Positions 1 to 61,259 of a stretch of 64,000 bases of DNA are shown in pieces; within the stretch, counting starts at the first letter, position 1; every line of letters starts with the position of its first letter. This stretch comes from Aldrovandia affinis (taxonomy: Eukaryota; Chordata; Actinopteri; Notacanthiformes; Halosauridae). The notes under the pieces were generated by a model, which was not told the DNA's origin, made no database searches, and saw only the letters and a program-made list of their open reading frames with translations. The stretch spans positions 391,501-455,500 of the forward strand of contig JAINUG010000391.1 in the NCBI GenBank assembly GCA_029706075.1, written 5' to 3'. The position numbers were made by a program, and so were the translations under genes.

Positions 1-366
1 GCAGTAGAAACCTTAGGTTACTTCGTAAAATAGACAGCCATAAGATACAAACGTTCTGTTTTTCTCCCACATTTTGTGCTGTCTCACGGGACACATGCAG
101 ATCTTCGGAACCAGAGCCCTTCTGGACCCAGTCTGACGCAGAATAGAGAGTCCAGGATGGTTGACAGAGAGCGCAGCCCTTCCACTGTACCCAGTCCCAG
201 AATGCCCTCTTGTGACCTTCAGTCAATCTCGAAAACGCATTGAGAGGAGTCCGTACGTTGCGAAACCCACCCCACCTGAATATGGGAGTAGGGGATTCAC
301 AGCGCTAATGAGCGGTATCGTTACTGCTATGCTTCTCCTTTCTATGGAATATTCATCCTAAGCCCA

Positions 367-370
<4 letters not shown>

Positions 371-406
<36 letters not shown>

Positions 407-414
407 TGTGTGTG
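371..414 (+). repeat. (TG)n microsatellite
   Basis: About 20 TG units with a TC interruption, followed by a short GA run. Confidence 0.97.
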
Positions 415-2091
415 GGAGAGAAAGAGAGAGCATGTGCGACTACGTAACCTAACTCGTTTGTTTAAGAGGATCTGTTTTAAATTACATAAATATTTGTGTG
501 GGTTTTTGTGTGTGCACAAATGTATAAGTGAGTATGCTTGGGACCATGTGAGCATGTGCCTCTTAAATAGTATGAGGGAAGCTGCTGAAAATGTGTATGG
601 ATTTGGAACCCACTATTGACCACATGCTACCACAAGTGCTAAACAAAGGATATTATAATTACAGACGATGGACCTGGACAGACTGACTGACTGTGGTAAA
701 GGAAAACACACACTGCATGCACACACATGCACAGAGATTAAGTGGAGGTGAATTTATCTGCAAATGTGCAACAGAGGCCACAGAGAATACGCTCAGACTT
801 CATCATTCGAATGCTTGCCAACCGATCGAGCATTTAAGTGTTCTACACTTCAGATGCATCAACTGAAATAGAGGCGGCTTACAGGATCAAGTCCATTATG
901 TGCGAAAGCGTGGCTACTGAACGCACAGTTAGAAAATGGAACAAGCTTTTCCCGTACACACCTTATTTATAGACAGGCTGTGCAGCTGACACAGCTCAAA
1001 GCAGATGAGATCGACCGCAAGAGCCTCAGATTTCCATTATAATCGCAATTTCATCGACCCAAACCCCCAAAGGTCGTTCAATACAATTGCAATATGCTTT
1101 TCCTTAAGTCTGAATAACAAATTAAAGCACCTGCTCCTCTCTCCAAACTCACAATTACATTTTAAAAATATATATATATTGTTAACACTTTAAATTAGTT
1201 CCACAACAGGGTTATATTGAACCAGCATTCTCGGTGCAAACACAAATAAGCGTAAAGTAGCAGTGAAGGAACGTGACCGAGATGAGAATCTGAGACCGCA
1301 AAATCCCTTTTAGTCAAAATAAAAGTATTTTTAATTCAATTTGTTTCTTAACAGGTGCAGCGGTGCTTGAAAGCAACATACTTTTAAAAAAGGGAATGCT
1401 GAAAATGACCGTTTGTCAATGAAAATACAGAGATACAAAACGTTTTTGTGTGAAGAGTCGTAATACCGACATTGTTTGAACTACACGTCGTACATTCCGT
1501 GTATCAGTAATGACGCAATAGAAAAGATAATGTATGTGGCAAGATGTGTTTCTCAGAAAGAGAAAAACAACAATGAGAGGGTTCAGGGTGTGATTGGGTG
1601 TGTTAAGTGTGGCTGATTCAAATGTGGATTCACAAGTAGTTCACACATTACAGTTTGTGAATGAAGTGAAGTCATGAAGGTGTAACTCCGGGGGAAGCCA
1701 CAACAAGACAAAATAGAAAAAGAAAGACAGAAAGAGAAGAAAACTCATGATTAAACTGAAGAATGTGTATAAAACCAAATAAAGATGTCAGTACTGTAAC
1801 TGTGTGTGAATGTGTTTTCATGTGACATTTAAATGAGAGGTTATGCAAATCAAAAATATATTGAAGCCGAAACAAATAAGAAGAACAATTCAAAACAGCA
1901 CTACGTTCTTTCATAACTAAACCTTTTTTTGTTTGCAACAGATGCACTGGGAGATCATAATCATTTCTGTTTTCTTGAAAGAATAAATAACCCAACCCTT
2001 AGCTCAACTGTAGCTGAGTAATAATGCTGATTAAAAAGCCCCAGGAACTGTCATATTTTTTTGTAAAAAATGTATTTCAAATTTTTTAAAT

Positions 2092-2385
2092 AATTTGGTG
2101 GCCAATTATACCGTCTATTTCTTCAATTCACCCTCCCCCATGAGCCCGCCACCGGTCACTACGGGACAAGCCACTACCCCGAGGTCGGCAATGAACCGCC
2201 TCTTCCAAGGCAGAACTCGTCCACCTGTCTTGCCCACAGGGAAGCCCTCCGCGCTTCTCAGCGTTCTCATGCCGGCTCTCCCTCCCCCTGGGGCGGACAG
2301 ACAATTGCTGCCCCCAGTTGGAGCTCCCGGCCAGAGCCGGGCTGGCGCAGCCGGACATCGAACCCCGGCTGCAGTGAGGCCCCAA
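2092..2385 (-). repeat. SINE-like dispersed repeat, family with 19343
   Basis: Shares CCAATTATACCGTCTATTTC and the CTGTCCGCCCC block with 19343-19655 in opposite orientation. Reverse complement of the right end gives CACTGCAGCCGGGGTTCGAT, a B-box-like string. It lies in the 3' flank of camk1. Confidence 0.7.
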
Positions 2386-3464
2386 TACCCCAATAAATGT
2401 ATGGGATTATTTTCATACAATGCCTTGCATTGTAAGTTGCATTTGCCTATATACAATATATATAAAAAAACTAAACGCAAACATTCCATTTATAGCTAGA
2501 TAGTTATTAAAAAATAATCTCAGAGAGGTAAAAAGGCATATTTATACTATGCGGACACACCAAAATGTTTATCTTGATAAAAAGAAAAAAATAATCAGCA
2601 TAAATTATCCTTAAGGCACCGAAGAGTCTTGTTAATATTTTTGTTCGATATACTTACAAAAGCTTCGCAAGCACACCATTGTCCAATTCAAATATTAGAA
2701 TTAGATCTAAAACAAATATTACCCTTATGCTTTTAGTGATGGAACAATCAATGAAATGACAAAGACAAACGTGAACCTAGTCCAAGTTAACCAACTACAT
2801 GGCAAAATGGATTTACACACCAGAAGAAAGACAAAGGGAGTGTTATGAATTGTATAAGTTTAAATGTCTGGACTGACACTGGCAGATTTCGGGGGGGGTG
2901 GCAGTCATATGGACCTTTGTGTATAGTAGTTGTAGTTGCTGTATGTATATCATCACCTACGTGTAAGTACCTGACAGTTAATCGGAGGAAACTACACCTC
3001 GACTGATGAGTGGACTGTCCACATAAAAGGCGTTCTAACCAGCGCACTGAGAGTGAATGGGACCAAGAACAGCACAGGCCCGCTGCGTTACGTTCTGCGG
3101 ACCCAGATACAGAGTCCTCCCCAATGTGTTCATATAAATGCTTTGATTTGGGCAGGGTAAATAATGATTATACGCTGAGAGAGATATGAGAACACTGCCC
3201 AGGCCTGACTGCCACAGCATTACCCATGATGCAGCTGGACCTGCTCCTTCCGTACCCCTCTCCCATCTGTGTCAACGCTCACCTCTCATCTCCCCTCCGC
3301 TGGCACAATGTCCCTCCTCACCTAGGATTCATAGCGCAGCAGCATCCCCTGGTGGAAGCTACTGGAATAACTCTGTATTCCTGGCCAGACTGGGGGGGGG
3401 GGGGTGGGGTGGGGTTCTGGGCTCCAGTGAAACGGATTGTCGCGGCGGAGAGACGCGGTGCTGC

Positions 3465-52006
<48,542 letters not shown>

Positions 52007-52204
52007 CTTACTGTGCTGTCGTTCCGCAGGGAAGTCTGAGCAGGGGAAAAGAGACAGGTCACTGAGTGAGAGGCTGCACGGAGAAAACGCTCTCCCATTT
52101 CCCGAGCGCAGGATGATCCCAAAATACCATTTGTTCCGGTTTACGAAAAAAAGAAGGGTATATCTTTGGCGACAGAAATTCTCGATCAATATGTTGATCC
52201 AGCA

Positions 52205-52421
52205 AACATTACATTACATTACATTACAGGCATTATCCAGAGCGACTTACAGTTTACATTTCCTTACATACAATCCATTTATACAACGGGATATCTACTG
52301 AAGCAATTCAGGTTAAGTACCTTTGCTCAAGGGTACAATGACAGTGTCCCACATGGGATTGAACCTGCAACCTTAACGTTACAAACCCAGTTCCCTAACC
52401 ATTATACCACACTGCCGCCAA
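52205..52421 (-). repeat. tRNA-derived SINE
   Basis: Reverse orientation copy of the 18025 family, starting with four ACATT tail repeats and ending in CACACTGCCGCC. It lies about 170 bases upstream of the start-codon exon. Confidence 0.88.
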
Positions 52422-52913
52422 AAGCTGATGGACACACAGAGGGCAGCTGAGCGCTCCATGCACTTCAGAGGACAGGCATGCCGATGCTGACCAGCATTCA
52501 CCCTGACCCTAACCCATTCTCACTCATTTACACAGGACGAGGTGATGGACCTACAAACACATTGGGCTTTCCAAAAAAAATAGGAGTAAACTAAAATAAT
52601 GTTGGTGAAAAAATAATGATTGATTCTTTTTGTATAGTGGAGCTGGGTTTGCAAGTGCACTTCCATTTTCACGCTAAGATACTGTATGTATCCTGAATTT
52701 CCTTAGTATGTATCCAACCATACAAATGAGGAATAACTGAATTGTAATCTATTTATATTGCCTTCAATAAAGGTGTCTACATGCAAACAGACATGGTTTC
52801 TAGTTTGTGATGCAGAAAATAAATCATACTATTAGTATTATAATCATACTTTTAATATTTTTTGCCAAAGCAAATGCCACCTGGAGGTCCTTTAAAGACA
52901 GGCTTGGTTGTAT

Positions 52914-53568
52914 ACACTATATGGCCAAAAGTCAGTGGACACCTGACCATCACACCTATATACATTACATTACATTTTAAGCATTAAGCATTTAGCATTA
53001 CATTTTAAGCATTTAGCAGAGCTTGTTGGACATCCCATTCTAAAAGCATGGGCATCAATATGGAGTTGGACCCCCTTTGCGGCTATGACAGCTGCCACTC
53101 TTCTGGGAAGGCTTTCACCAAGATTTTGGAGTGTGTCTGTGGGAATTTGTGCCCATTCAGCCAAAAGAGCATCTGTGAGGTCAGGCACTGATGTTGGACG
53201 AGAAGGCCTGGCAATCGGTGTTCTAATTCCTCCCAAAGGTGTTCAATGGGGTTGAGGTCAGGGCTCTGTGCAGGGGCACATCTAGTAGGGCAGAAATTTC
53301 ACAAACTGACTTGTGGCAAAGGTGGCATCCTATGGCAGTGCCGCGTTTAAAGTCACTGAGCTCTTTACGAACCATTCTGAATTCTAAATGTTTGTCTGTG
53401 GAGATTGCATGGCTATGTGCACCTGTTGGCAATGGGTGTGGCTGAAACAAACATAATTAGTAGGGGTGAACTTTTCAATAATTAGTATGGTCAGGTGTCC
53501 ACTGACTTTTGGCCATATAGTGTGGGTGTGATGGTCAGATGTCCACTGACTTTTGGCCATATAGTGTA
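52914..53568 (-). mobile_element. Internally deleted Tc1-like transposon
   Basis: Terminal repeats TATATGGCCAAAAGTCAGTG, left at 52918 and reversed at about 53484-53530 and again at 53536-53568. The minus strand has remnants of both transposase ends: KELSDFKRGTAIGCHLCHKS (helix-turn-helix) and SPDLNPIEHLWEELEHRLPG (end of DDE), with the middle missing. An L2/SINE tail (about 52965-53025) is inserted near the left end. Confidence 0.75.
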
Positions 53569-55734
53569 TGAGGCACAACTCAATTCAGTGTGCCATCATT
53601 TACAGGGTGTGCCAATCATTCACTGTCCATGCGGCCTAGATCCAGCAAACGACTTGTGTGTTAACAACTTTCAAATCTTAGATCTGCATCTACATCAAAT
53701 TGAACACAGCCCAGGTTATGGCAACGAAGCTGCCAGCTGCAGGACTTCTCCCTCCTCCAAAGACACTCGTCGTACTCTTTGATTGGCACAGGTCCAAATG
53801 GAATGAGTTATGTCGCTTGACTATGTTGTGACTGAAGCCTCATTCTGGCGTTGTTTAAAGCAATAATGTCATACCCATGTAATTTGACCTCCCGGAATGC
53901 AAACAGTCTGGCAGGTCTGCTATAGTAACTGCAAGAGTTTGTTTGCTGAATTCAGAGGTTGTTTACTGATTATGTTCCGTTTCATTTAGTCCTTGTATTT
54001 TCAGGAACTAAAAGGCAGAGCTTAATTTTTTGAATGGACTGGTCCATGTTGGTCTCCATTCACCCTAAATGCAATACATATTGTCCTTTGCCTGGCAAAC
54101 AAATTTAAATAAGCATTATACATTTTTTTCCCTACCTTCAATGACCAGGAAACTCATAATGTTGTGGAGCACATGGAAAACCAGTGACAGTTAATTTAGT
54201 AGTTTCAATTCAATTCAATCAATCCACAGTTAAAGTGGATTGAATGTCCTTACTCGAACAGCAAATGGTCTAGCTCTGAGACTTCTCTGTGCTAATATTC
54301 TGCCAACACTGCAGCACATACTCATGGGATTAGTCAACCTTGACTCAGACTGATTCATATTTTGCTTGGCTTTTGTTTTTACAATAAAAATGTTTGTGTT
54401 AACGAGGCAATCACCTTTTCCTGCTTTCTTCATCCGTGCTCCCTGTTCCATCTTAGCACATGTCACCTCACAGGGAGCGACGTGACAGAAGGACCAGAGC
54501 AGCAGTTGGAAACAACGCCATAAACAGTGATGTGCTGTCAGATTGTTCACCTCCTAAATCCACAGCAGACGGTACTACACCGCGCCTCATAAAGTCCAAT
54601 AAAAACAGAAGATGGCACCTTCCTCTGTACTCATAGCTATTACCCAAGTTGGCAAATTGTGCCAAAATGTCTCATGCACAATTAATATTTCTGTGACTGA
54701 TTCGGAACAGATTGTGAGAGCTGTGCCCTTGCGGTCACTTCTCCAATCTCGGACTCTCTCTTAGTCAGCATCTCTTCGTGGGGCCTCTCTCTCTCTCTCT
54801 CTCTCTCCGACTCTGTCCTATTTGCGTGGAGTTGGTGGGATTGTTGTTTCCACGGAAACCAAACAGGAATTGCATCATGCCGACTGCAGAACCAAACTGC
54901 ACCCCGGCATTATGGAAGGCTACGGGGATGATGTTTATTTGAGTCACTTCCTTTAGCGGTAAGTGCATGCATGCATCTCCTGGGAGGCTGCAGCAGCAGG
55001 AGGCGGGCTGAGCTGCGACTGAAATAGTCCAATGAGATTGCTGCAGTTTAAATAGAGAGCACGGAGGAAAGAGCGCACTCACTCTGACTCTCTAGGAGGC
55101 AGCCATGGGGCGAGACATGGGACGCAGTTTTACTTTCTGAGCAGCTACACAACACTAGACTCTGCACTTCCTTCTTCTCGCACAATTATGCAACACAGGG
55201 AGTCAAGAGAAGAGAATAACTCTCTTCTGTTGTCAAGTGCACAACTCCACCAGTGTTTATGCAAAATAATGTGAGATATCTGCCCACTGATAATCATCTG
55301 GAACTCAACACAGAACCAGATAAAAGGTGATGATGCGGGGTTCAATCTAATGAATTTAGACTGAATAAGGACAAATGCAAATTGCTTCACGATTTTTTCC
55401 CATCTCGTAAGCGAATTGTTATTCAGGCCTCGTATCTGTGTCGTTTATATAATGTTACATGCTCATCCATATTTCAGTTTAATCTATCAAATTAGTTTAA
55501 AAATAAAACGTTTACAAATAGATGTTTTGGGTATATAGACTTTAATAAAAACCTATCGCATGCGTATAAACACATCAAAGTTAACACACTGTGAGTGCAA
55601 TGACTACAGGGAAGAAATTGCTGCAGATTCAACTTTAAAATGTGCAGAGGTTACATGTATAACATTAGACATGGTGAGATGCAGGTGAGATGAACCAGGT
55701 AGATGAGGGACAGTAGGTATATGGCCAGGAGAGG

Positions 55735-56110
55735 CTACCTCACAGGTGTGGCCCAGTCATCAATTAAGCAAATAACGTCCCAGAATACATAAAGTCAAGT
55801 ATCAAAATGTTGGACATGCCTGGTTACGTATTATGGCTAGTATGGCAGCGAGAGGAGACTTGCTGATGTTTCATGAGGAACGATGTCAAGGATGACATTC
55901 GCCTGAAACTGTAGGGGAAGACATCTTCAGAAACCGTGGGAGGAAGCCCAAGTCCCAGGATTGGGATGTCTGTGCATCGATTCGAAGTGCAAGGCAAAAC
56001 AGGCAAGCGACCACTGGGGGTGAGAGTAGCAAGTTTAATCAAAAACACAGGGACCAACACCCTATTAAGTGACTTTACATTAGTTTCCTTTTTTTGTTCA
56101 CTACCAGTAG
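55735..56110 (+). mobile_element. Tc1-like fragment
   Basis: CACAGGTGTGGCCCAGTCAT and AGCAAATAACGTCCCAGAAT parallel the fragment at 43478. The coding remnant is heavily disrupted. It is in camk1 intron 1. Confidence 0.55.
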
Positions 56111-57989
56111 CTAATGACCGTATCACCTAGGTCATACTAACACAATGTACATTTTAAAAGCTATAAATATCCCTGAAGAAATATACCTGCACACAGAATA
56201 TAATAACAATGTCTTTACAAAAAAAGAGGAATGTTTTAACAAAAATAAATCGTCTGAAAGCTATTTGCATGTAAACTAAAATACTGACCATACATACAAC
56301 TATAAAATGACAAGGCTAGAACTAAGTCTGCTGCAGTGAAACACAACTTGAAGCTACAGCACTTCCTCATGCACGCTTAGTTACCGTGTTACCATGAAGC
56401 CACGTTCCGTAACCTACAGTGCCAAAATCTTACATCCACAGCTAACAATATTCAAGAATTAACTGCATTTTTTTCCAGAACCTCTGAGCATTCGTGGAAT
56501 TTTTCAGCAGTTTTCGTTATGCACTGGTACTTGCGCAAACAAATAAACAAATCATTTCCGCTGGATTCTTCTGCAGAGATAAGCGATTTAAGATATCATT
56601 ATTTTTTAAAGTGCTACCAGAAAGGAGCGTTTCCACAGGGTCTTTGTCCATCGGCTTGTGAATTATTGTGCTGTCAGATTAGCGCGCTGCCGCTATGATG
56701 AAAAGCCTGATGCAGACCATGCGACCACGCAGAGGAAGCAAATGGTGTGGGTGACGCTAAACAAACCCTGTTCAGATTTAATTGTGACTCTGCCGAGTTG
56801 CTTTGAGTTTGCACAGAGTGGGTCTAGGGTGATGTCTAAAATGCCTCCAGCGTGAACATTCCTGTCCGCAGAACCAAGACAGACGAGCCGAAGAAGAATC
56901 AGAGACCAAAATCATCACATTTGAGAATGTAAATGCGAATCCGGTTAAATAATGCATCCTGTTTCTTCAATGGTTTAGCGATGAAGGAATAGGGAGGCTG
57001 AAGAACAGCTGATTTTATAACGCGAGCGTTGTTTTCCCTCCACCGCCAACAAAATCCCCTTTAGGGTAACTAGTGATGAGCATCATCCATCTCCACAACA
57101 ATAACATGTATTTGTGTTGCCACTGTCTGCTAATAGGCAACAATAATCTGTCATCTAGTCGAGTGCACTAAATACAGTAGGCTAGTCTATATTCGGATTT
57201 GAATGTGCGGAGGGCACGGCTCTGGGAATCCAATCATTTCTCTTCAGAATAGAATGGAAGCCATTGATTCAACACAGCTCTGAATATTTCACACGCCGTG
57301 AACCCTGAGTGTACGGTTGTCTAAAATGCCTTACTCCAACTCTTTAGCTAAAACACATGTTTCCGAGCCCACCGCAAAATACTCAAATTTAAACAACTTT
57401 TCTTAAGTAGGCTAGGCCGAATTGAATTTGATCTATAAACTCAAACAGAATCCATGGCACCTCCCTACATGATTCGGGTAAAAAAAATTAAACTGATCGC
57501 ATCCTCCGTATACGGCTAAATTAAACAGTAGGCTATAGCTCTAGCAACCTAAATCGGCTACTTTCTGGCGTCAATGGCTAAAGCAGTTTTGTTTAGCTCT
57601 CATGAATGACTATGTTTTTTGGGGGTAGTTTAAGCGAGCCTACAGTAGTGAGTGGAAGCTCGTGAGCTCATTCAGTTGTCTATTTGAGAAGGCTAAGCGC
57701 TAGCTTGTAATATACGGCAACATTCCCATAGTCGTGGCTGTCCTTCTCAAATGCAACAAATATGCTTTTATGCATTAAAATGATGGATTTCGCTAACAGT
57801 AGCCTACCCAATAAGCCGCGAGCGGAGATTGGGTTAACTGTGCTACCTTACGGGGTCGTCAACGTTGAATTCAAATGTCCTTAGTTTGTCATTTAGGCTA
57901 AAACTACCCCCCAGTGAACTTGTCGTTAAACATGTAATAATATAGCAACGTATGTAAACACATAATTGAAAAAAACATTCGTAGCCTAC

Positions 57990-58090
57990 CTGTGGTTGCT
58001 GGAGTTCAGAGATAATTCTCCCTTTCACAGTCTCCGTTATTTGGCTGCTCGTGCACAGACCGCTGGATCACTTGCCACCAACACTTTCCT
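57990..58090 (-). promoter_or_regulatory. Candidate camk1 non-coding first exon and CRE promoter, copy 1
   Basis: On the minus strand a consensus donor (CCACAG then GTAGGC) ends a possible exon at 57990. About 100 bases upstream, at 58090-58097, is a perfect palindromic CRE, TGACGTCA. The exon carrying the ATG has an upstream acceptor at 52035, so a non-coding exon is needed, and this is the best candidate I see. The transcription start is not defined. A plus-strand donor-like site (ACTCAG then GTAAAT) at 58196 raises the alternative of a divergent transcript. This is inference from position and motifs only. Confidence 0.4.
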
Positions 58091-58402
58091 GACGTCAACA
58101 AGCCATCGGAGGAGGGGGGTGGCTGCCATACATAGCGTACAAATGGGCGAGGTTCAAGTGTGCCTAACCCATCGCCGGCTAACTTGTGGCACTCAGGTAA
58201 ATGGATTTGTAATGATAGATTGTTTTTATTACCGAAGTCTTTAGGTGACCGCTTTTCCTCGGATAGGCTACGTTAGTCTCCAATTTAAATTAAACCGTAA
58301 AATTAAACTAAAATAGCTTGCTTGTAACCAATCGCAAGACGGCCAAATGGGCAAGAAGGAAATACTTAGATTGGCATATATACCTTATTGTGACATAGCC
58401 AC

Positions 58403-58800
58403 CTGATGGTGCCCCCTCCCATTCACCTACACCCTCACTCCTGATGGCGCCCGCTCCCATTCACCTACACCCTCACTCCTGATGGTGCCCCCTCCCATTT
58501 ACCTACACCCTCACTCCTGATGGTGCCCCCTCCCATTTACCTACACCCTCACTCCTGATGGTGCCCCCTCCCATTTACCTACACCCTCACTCCTGATGGT
58601 GCCCCCTCCCCTCCCATCCTGACCCCCTCCCACACCCTCACTCCTGATGGTGCCCCCTCCCATTTACCTACACCCTCACTCCTGATGGTGCCCCCTCCCA
58701 TTCACCTACACCCTCACTCCTGATGGTGCCCCCTCCCATTTACCTACACCCTCACTCCTGATGGTGCCCCCTCCCATTTACCTACACCCTCACTCCTGAC
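58403..58800 (+). repeat. 38-base minisatellite, copy 1
   Basis: About ten units of the pattern CTGATGGTGCCCCCTCCC, ATTTACC, TACACCCTCACTC. One irregular unit lies at about 58590-58640. Strongly C-rich on the plus strand. Confidence 0.95.
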
Positions 58801-59064
58801 CTATCTCTTCTCTATACCTAATTACACCCCAATTAGGTAATTATGCCCCACTCACCCTCTAGGTGACACACTGACAACACATAGAAAGGATATAGTTGCT
58901 TGCAAAAAGAGCCATAACAAAACCATTATGTTATAAAACATGAGCACCATCACATATGAACAAATACTTCATATACCCCAAATGTAAAGAATTACTCATC
59001 CTTTTCAGTTTCAAACTACTACGCAAGGAATCAACCATACAGAACAACACATAATTATTATTAA

Positions 59065-59170
59065 TGTAGCGGGTGGTACATGAGCGCCCGTTACTGAGAG
59101 TGACGTGGATAAGAGTCAAAGTTCTTCAGTTCGAAACTCGCTGCGGGCAGAACCAACTCAGTTACATTAG
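59065..59170 (+). repeat. SINE-like segment (also at 60859 and 23415)
   Basis: Contains AGTTCGAAACTCGCTGCGGG, a tRNA B-box-like string, then GCAGAACCAAC. The same segment is at about 60859-60964 in the second duplicate. The reverse complement of a related segment lies at about 23415-23520 (GTTGGTTCTGCCCGCAGCGA), indicating a dispersed family. Confidence 0.55.
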
Positions 59171-59759
59171 CACATGGAAAGGACCACCTGTTTTACCTAA
59201 TAATAATTACAGAGATATGTATTTGTATTCTGTAAATGCAATACTGTATGGAGCTACTTGATGTGCTATTATTATTTGTAATAGCTTTACAATGCAGAAA
59301 CAGAAGACTGATCATACATGGAATATACAATAAATTGGTGCTATGAAAAATACCCTTATATACATTGTATATGCTATATAATTAGGAAATTATATATATA
59401 TATTATATATATATTTGTTAAGAGTTTAAATGGTTTTTTGGGGGTATAACTTGTAGTGAAAGCTTGTGACATTTAGGCATTTCCCTCAGCAACATTCCCA
59501 TAGTCGTGGCTGTCCTTCTCAAATGCAACAAATATGCTTTTATGCATTAAAATGATGGATTTCGCTAACAGTAGCCTACCCAATAAGCCGCGAGCGGAGA
59601 TTGGGTTAACTGTGCTACCTTACGGGTCGTCAACGTTGAATTCAAATGTCCTTAGTTTGTCATTTAGGCTAAAACTACCCCCAGTGAACTTGTCGTTAAA
59701 CATGTAATAATATAGCAACGTATGTAAACACATAATTGAAAAAAACATTCGTAGCCTAC

Positions 59760-59867
59760 CTGTGGTTGCTGGAGTTCAGAGATAATTCTCCCTTTCACAG
59801 TCTCCGTTATTTGGCTGCTCGTGCACAGACCGCTGGATCACTTGCCACCAACACTTTCCTGACGTCA
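59760..59867 (-). promoter_or_regulatory. Candidate first exon and CRE promoter, copy 2
   Basis: Near-exact copy of the donor (exon end 59760) and CRE (59860-59867), displaced by 1,770 bases from copy 1. If the duplication is real, the gene has two equivalent start regions. Confidence 0.35.
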
Positions 59868-60171
59868 ACAAGCCATCGGAGGAGGGGGGTGGCTGCCATA
59901 CATAGCGTACAAATGGGCGAGGTTCAAGTGTGCCTAACCCATCGCCGGCTAACTTGTGGCACTCAGGTAAATGGATTTGTAATGATAGATTGTTTTTATT
60001 ACCGAAGTCTTTAGGTGACCGCTTTTCCTCGGATAGGCTACGTTAGTCTCAATTTAAATTAAACCGTAAAATTAAACTAAAATAGCTTGCTTGTAACCAA
60101 TCGCAAGACGGCCAAATGGGCAAGAAGGAAATACTTAGATTGGCATATATACCTTATTGTGACATAGCCAC

Positions 60172-60592
60172 CTGATGGTGCCCCCTCCCATTCACCTACA
60201 CCCTCACTCCTGATGGCGCCCCCTCCCATTCACCTACACCCTCACTCCTGATGGTGCCCCCTCCCATTTACCTACACCCTCACTCCTGATGGTGCCCCCT
60301 CCCATTTACCTACACCCTCACTCCTGATGGTGCCCCCTCCCATTTACCTACACCCTCACTCCTGATGGTGCCCCTCCCATTCACCTACACCCTCACTCCT
60401 GATGGTGCCCCCTCCCATTTACCTACACCCTCACTCCTGATGGTGCCCCCTCCCATTTACCTACACCCTCACTCCTGATGGTGCCCCCTCCCATTCACCT
60501 ACACCCTCACTCCTGATGGTGCCCCCTCCCATTTACCTACACCCTCACTCCTGATGGTGCCCCCTCCCATTTACCTACACCCTCACTCCTGA
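60172..60592 (+). repeat. 38-base minisatellite, copy 2
   Basis: The same unit as at 58403, about eleven copies. It lacks the irregular unit found in copy 1, and accounts for most of the length difference between the two duplicated segments. Confidence 0.95.
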
Positions 60593-61259
60593 CCCTATCT
60601 CTTCTCTATACCTAATTACACCCCAATTAGGTCATTATGCCCCACTCACCCTCTAGGTGACACACTGACAACACATAGAAAGGATATAGTTGCTTGCAAA
60701 AAGAGCCATAACAAAACCATTATGTTATAAAACATGAGCACCATCACATATGAACAAATACTTCATATACCCCAAATGTAAAGAATTACTCATCCTTTTC
60801 AGTTTCAAACTACTACGCAAGGAATCAACCATACAGAACAACACATAATTATTATTAATGTAGCGGGTGGTACATGAGCGCCCGTTACTGAGAGTGACGT
60901 GGATAAGAGTCAAAGTTCTTCAGTTCGAAACTCGCTGCGGGCAGAACCAACTCAGTTACATTAGCACATGGAAAGGACCACCTGTTTTACCTAATAATAA
61001 TTACAGAGATATGTATTTGTATTCTGTAAATGCAATACTGTATGGAGCTACTTGATGTGCTATTATTATTTGTAATAGCTTTACAATGCAGAAACAGAAG
61101 ACTGATCATACATGGAATATACAATAAATTGGTGCTATGAAAAATACCCTTATATACATTGTATATGCTATATAATTAGGAAATTATATATATATATTAT
61201 ATATATATTTGTTAAGAGTTTAAATGGTGTATAACTTGTAAACACAGGCATTCCCTCAG

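Larger units (their letters stand above)
1..3464. other. 3' flank of camk1 including its untranslated region
   Basis: Starts with non-coding sequence, a TG repeat at 371 and a SINE-like copy at 2092-2385. The camk1 3' untranslated region must begin at 3464 and run leftward, but its end is not visible. I see no other gene; short open frames here have no recognisable motif. Confidence 0.6.
52036..57989. other. Probable first intron of camk1
   Basis: Holds a SINE (52205), a deleted Tc1 element (52914) and a Tc1 fragment (55735). At 55027-55060 the plus strand has a CCAAT motif followed by TTTAAATAG, and the neighbourhood is GC-rich; this could be an alternative promoter but no gene follows. Elsewhere nothing recognisable. 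Confidence 0.5.
57718..61259 (+). repeat. Tandem duplication, 2 x 1.77 kb
   Basis: Unit 1 (57718-59489) and unit 2 (59490-61259) both start CAACATTCCCATAG and end ATTCCCTCAG or nearly so. Both contain, in order, the CRE/first-exon region, a 38-base minisatellite, a SINE-like segment and an AT-rich tail. Differences are mostly single-base homopolymer changes and minisatellite copy number. Confidence 0.93.

Noticed and set aside
55027..55140. CCAAT and TATA-like motifs followed by ATG with 11 codons on the plus strand
   Set aside because: No coding exon follows and the tiny frame has no support; kept only as a note in the intron entry.
57966..60014. Two identical 92-residue plus-strand frames
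   Set aside because: Their identity is due to the tandem duplication; no recognisable motif and they overlap the candidate minus-strand first exon.
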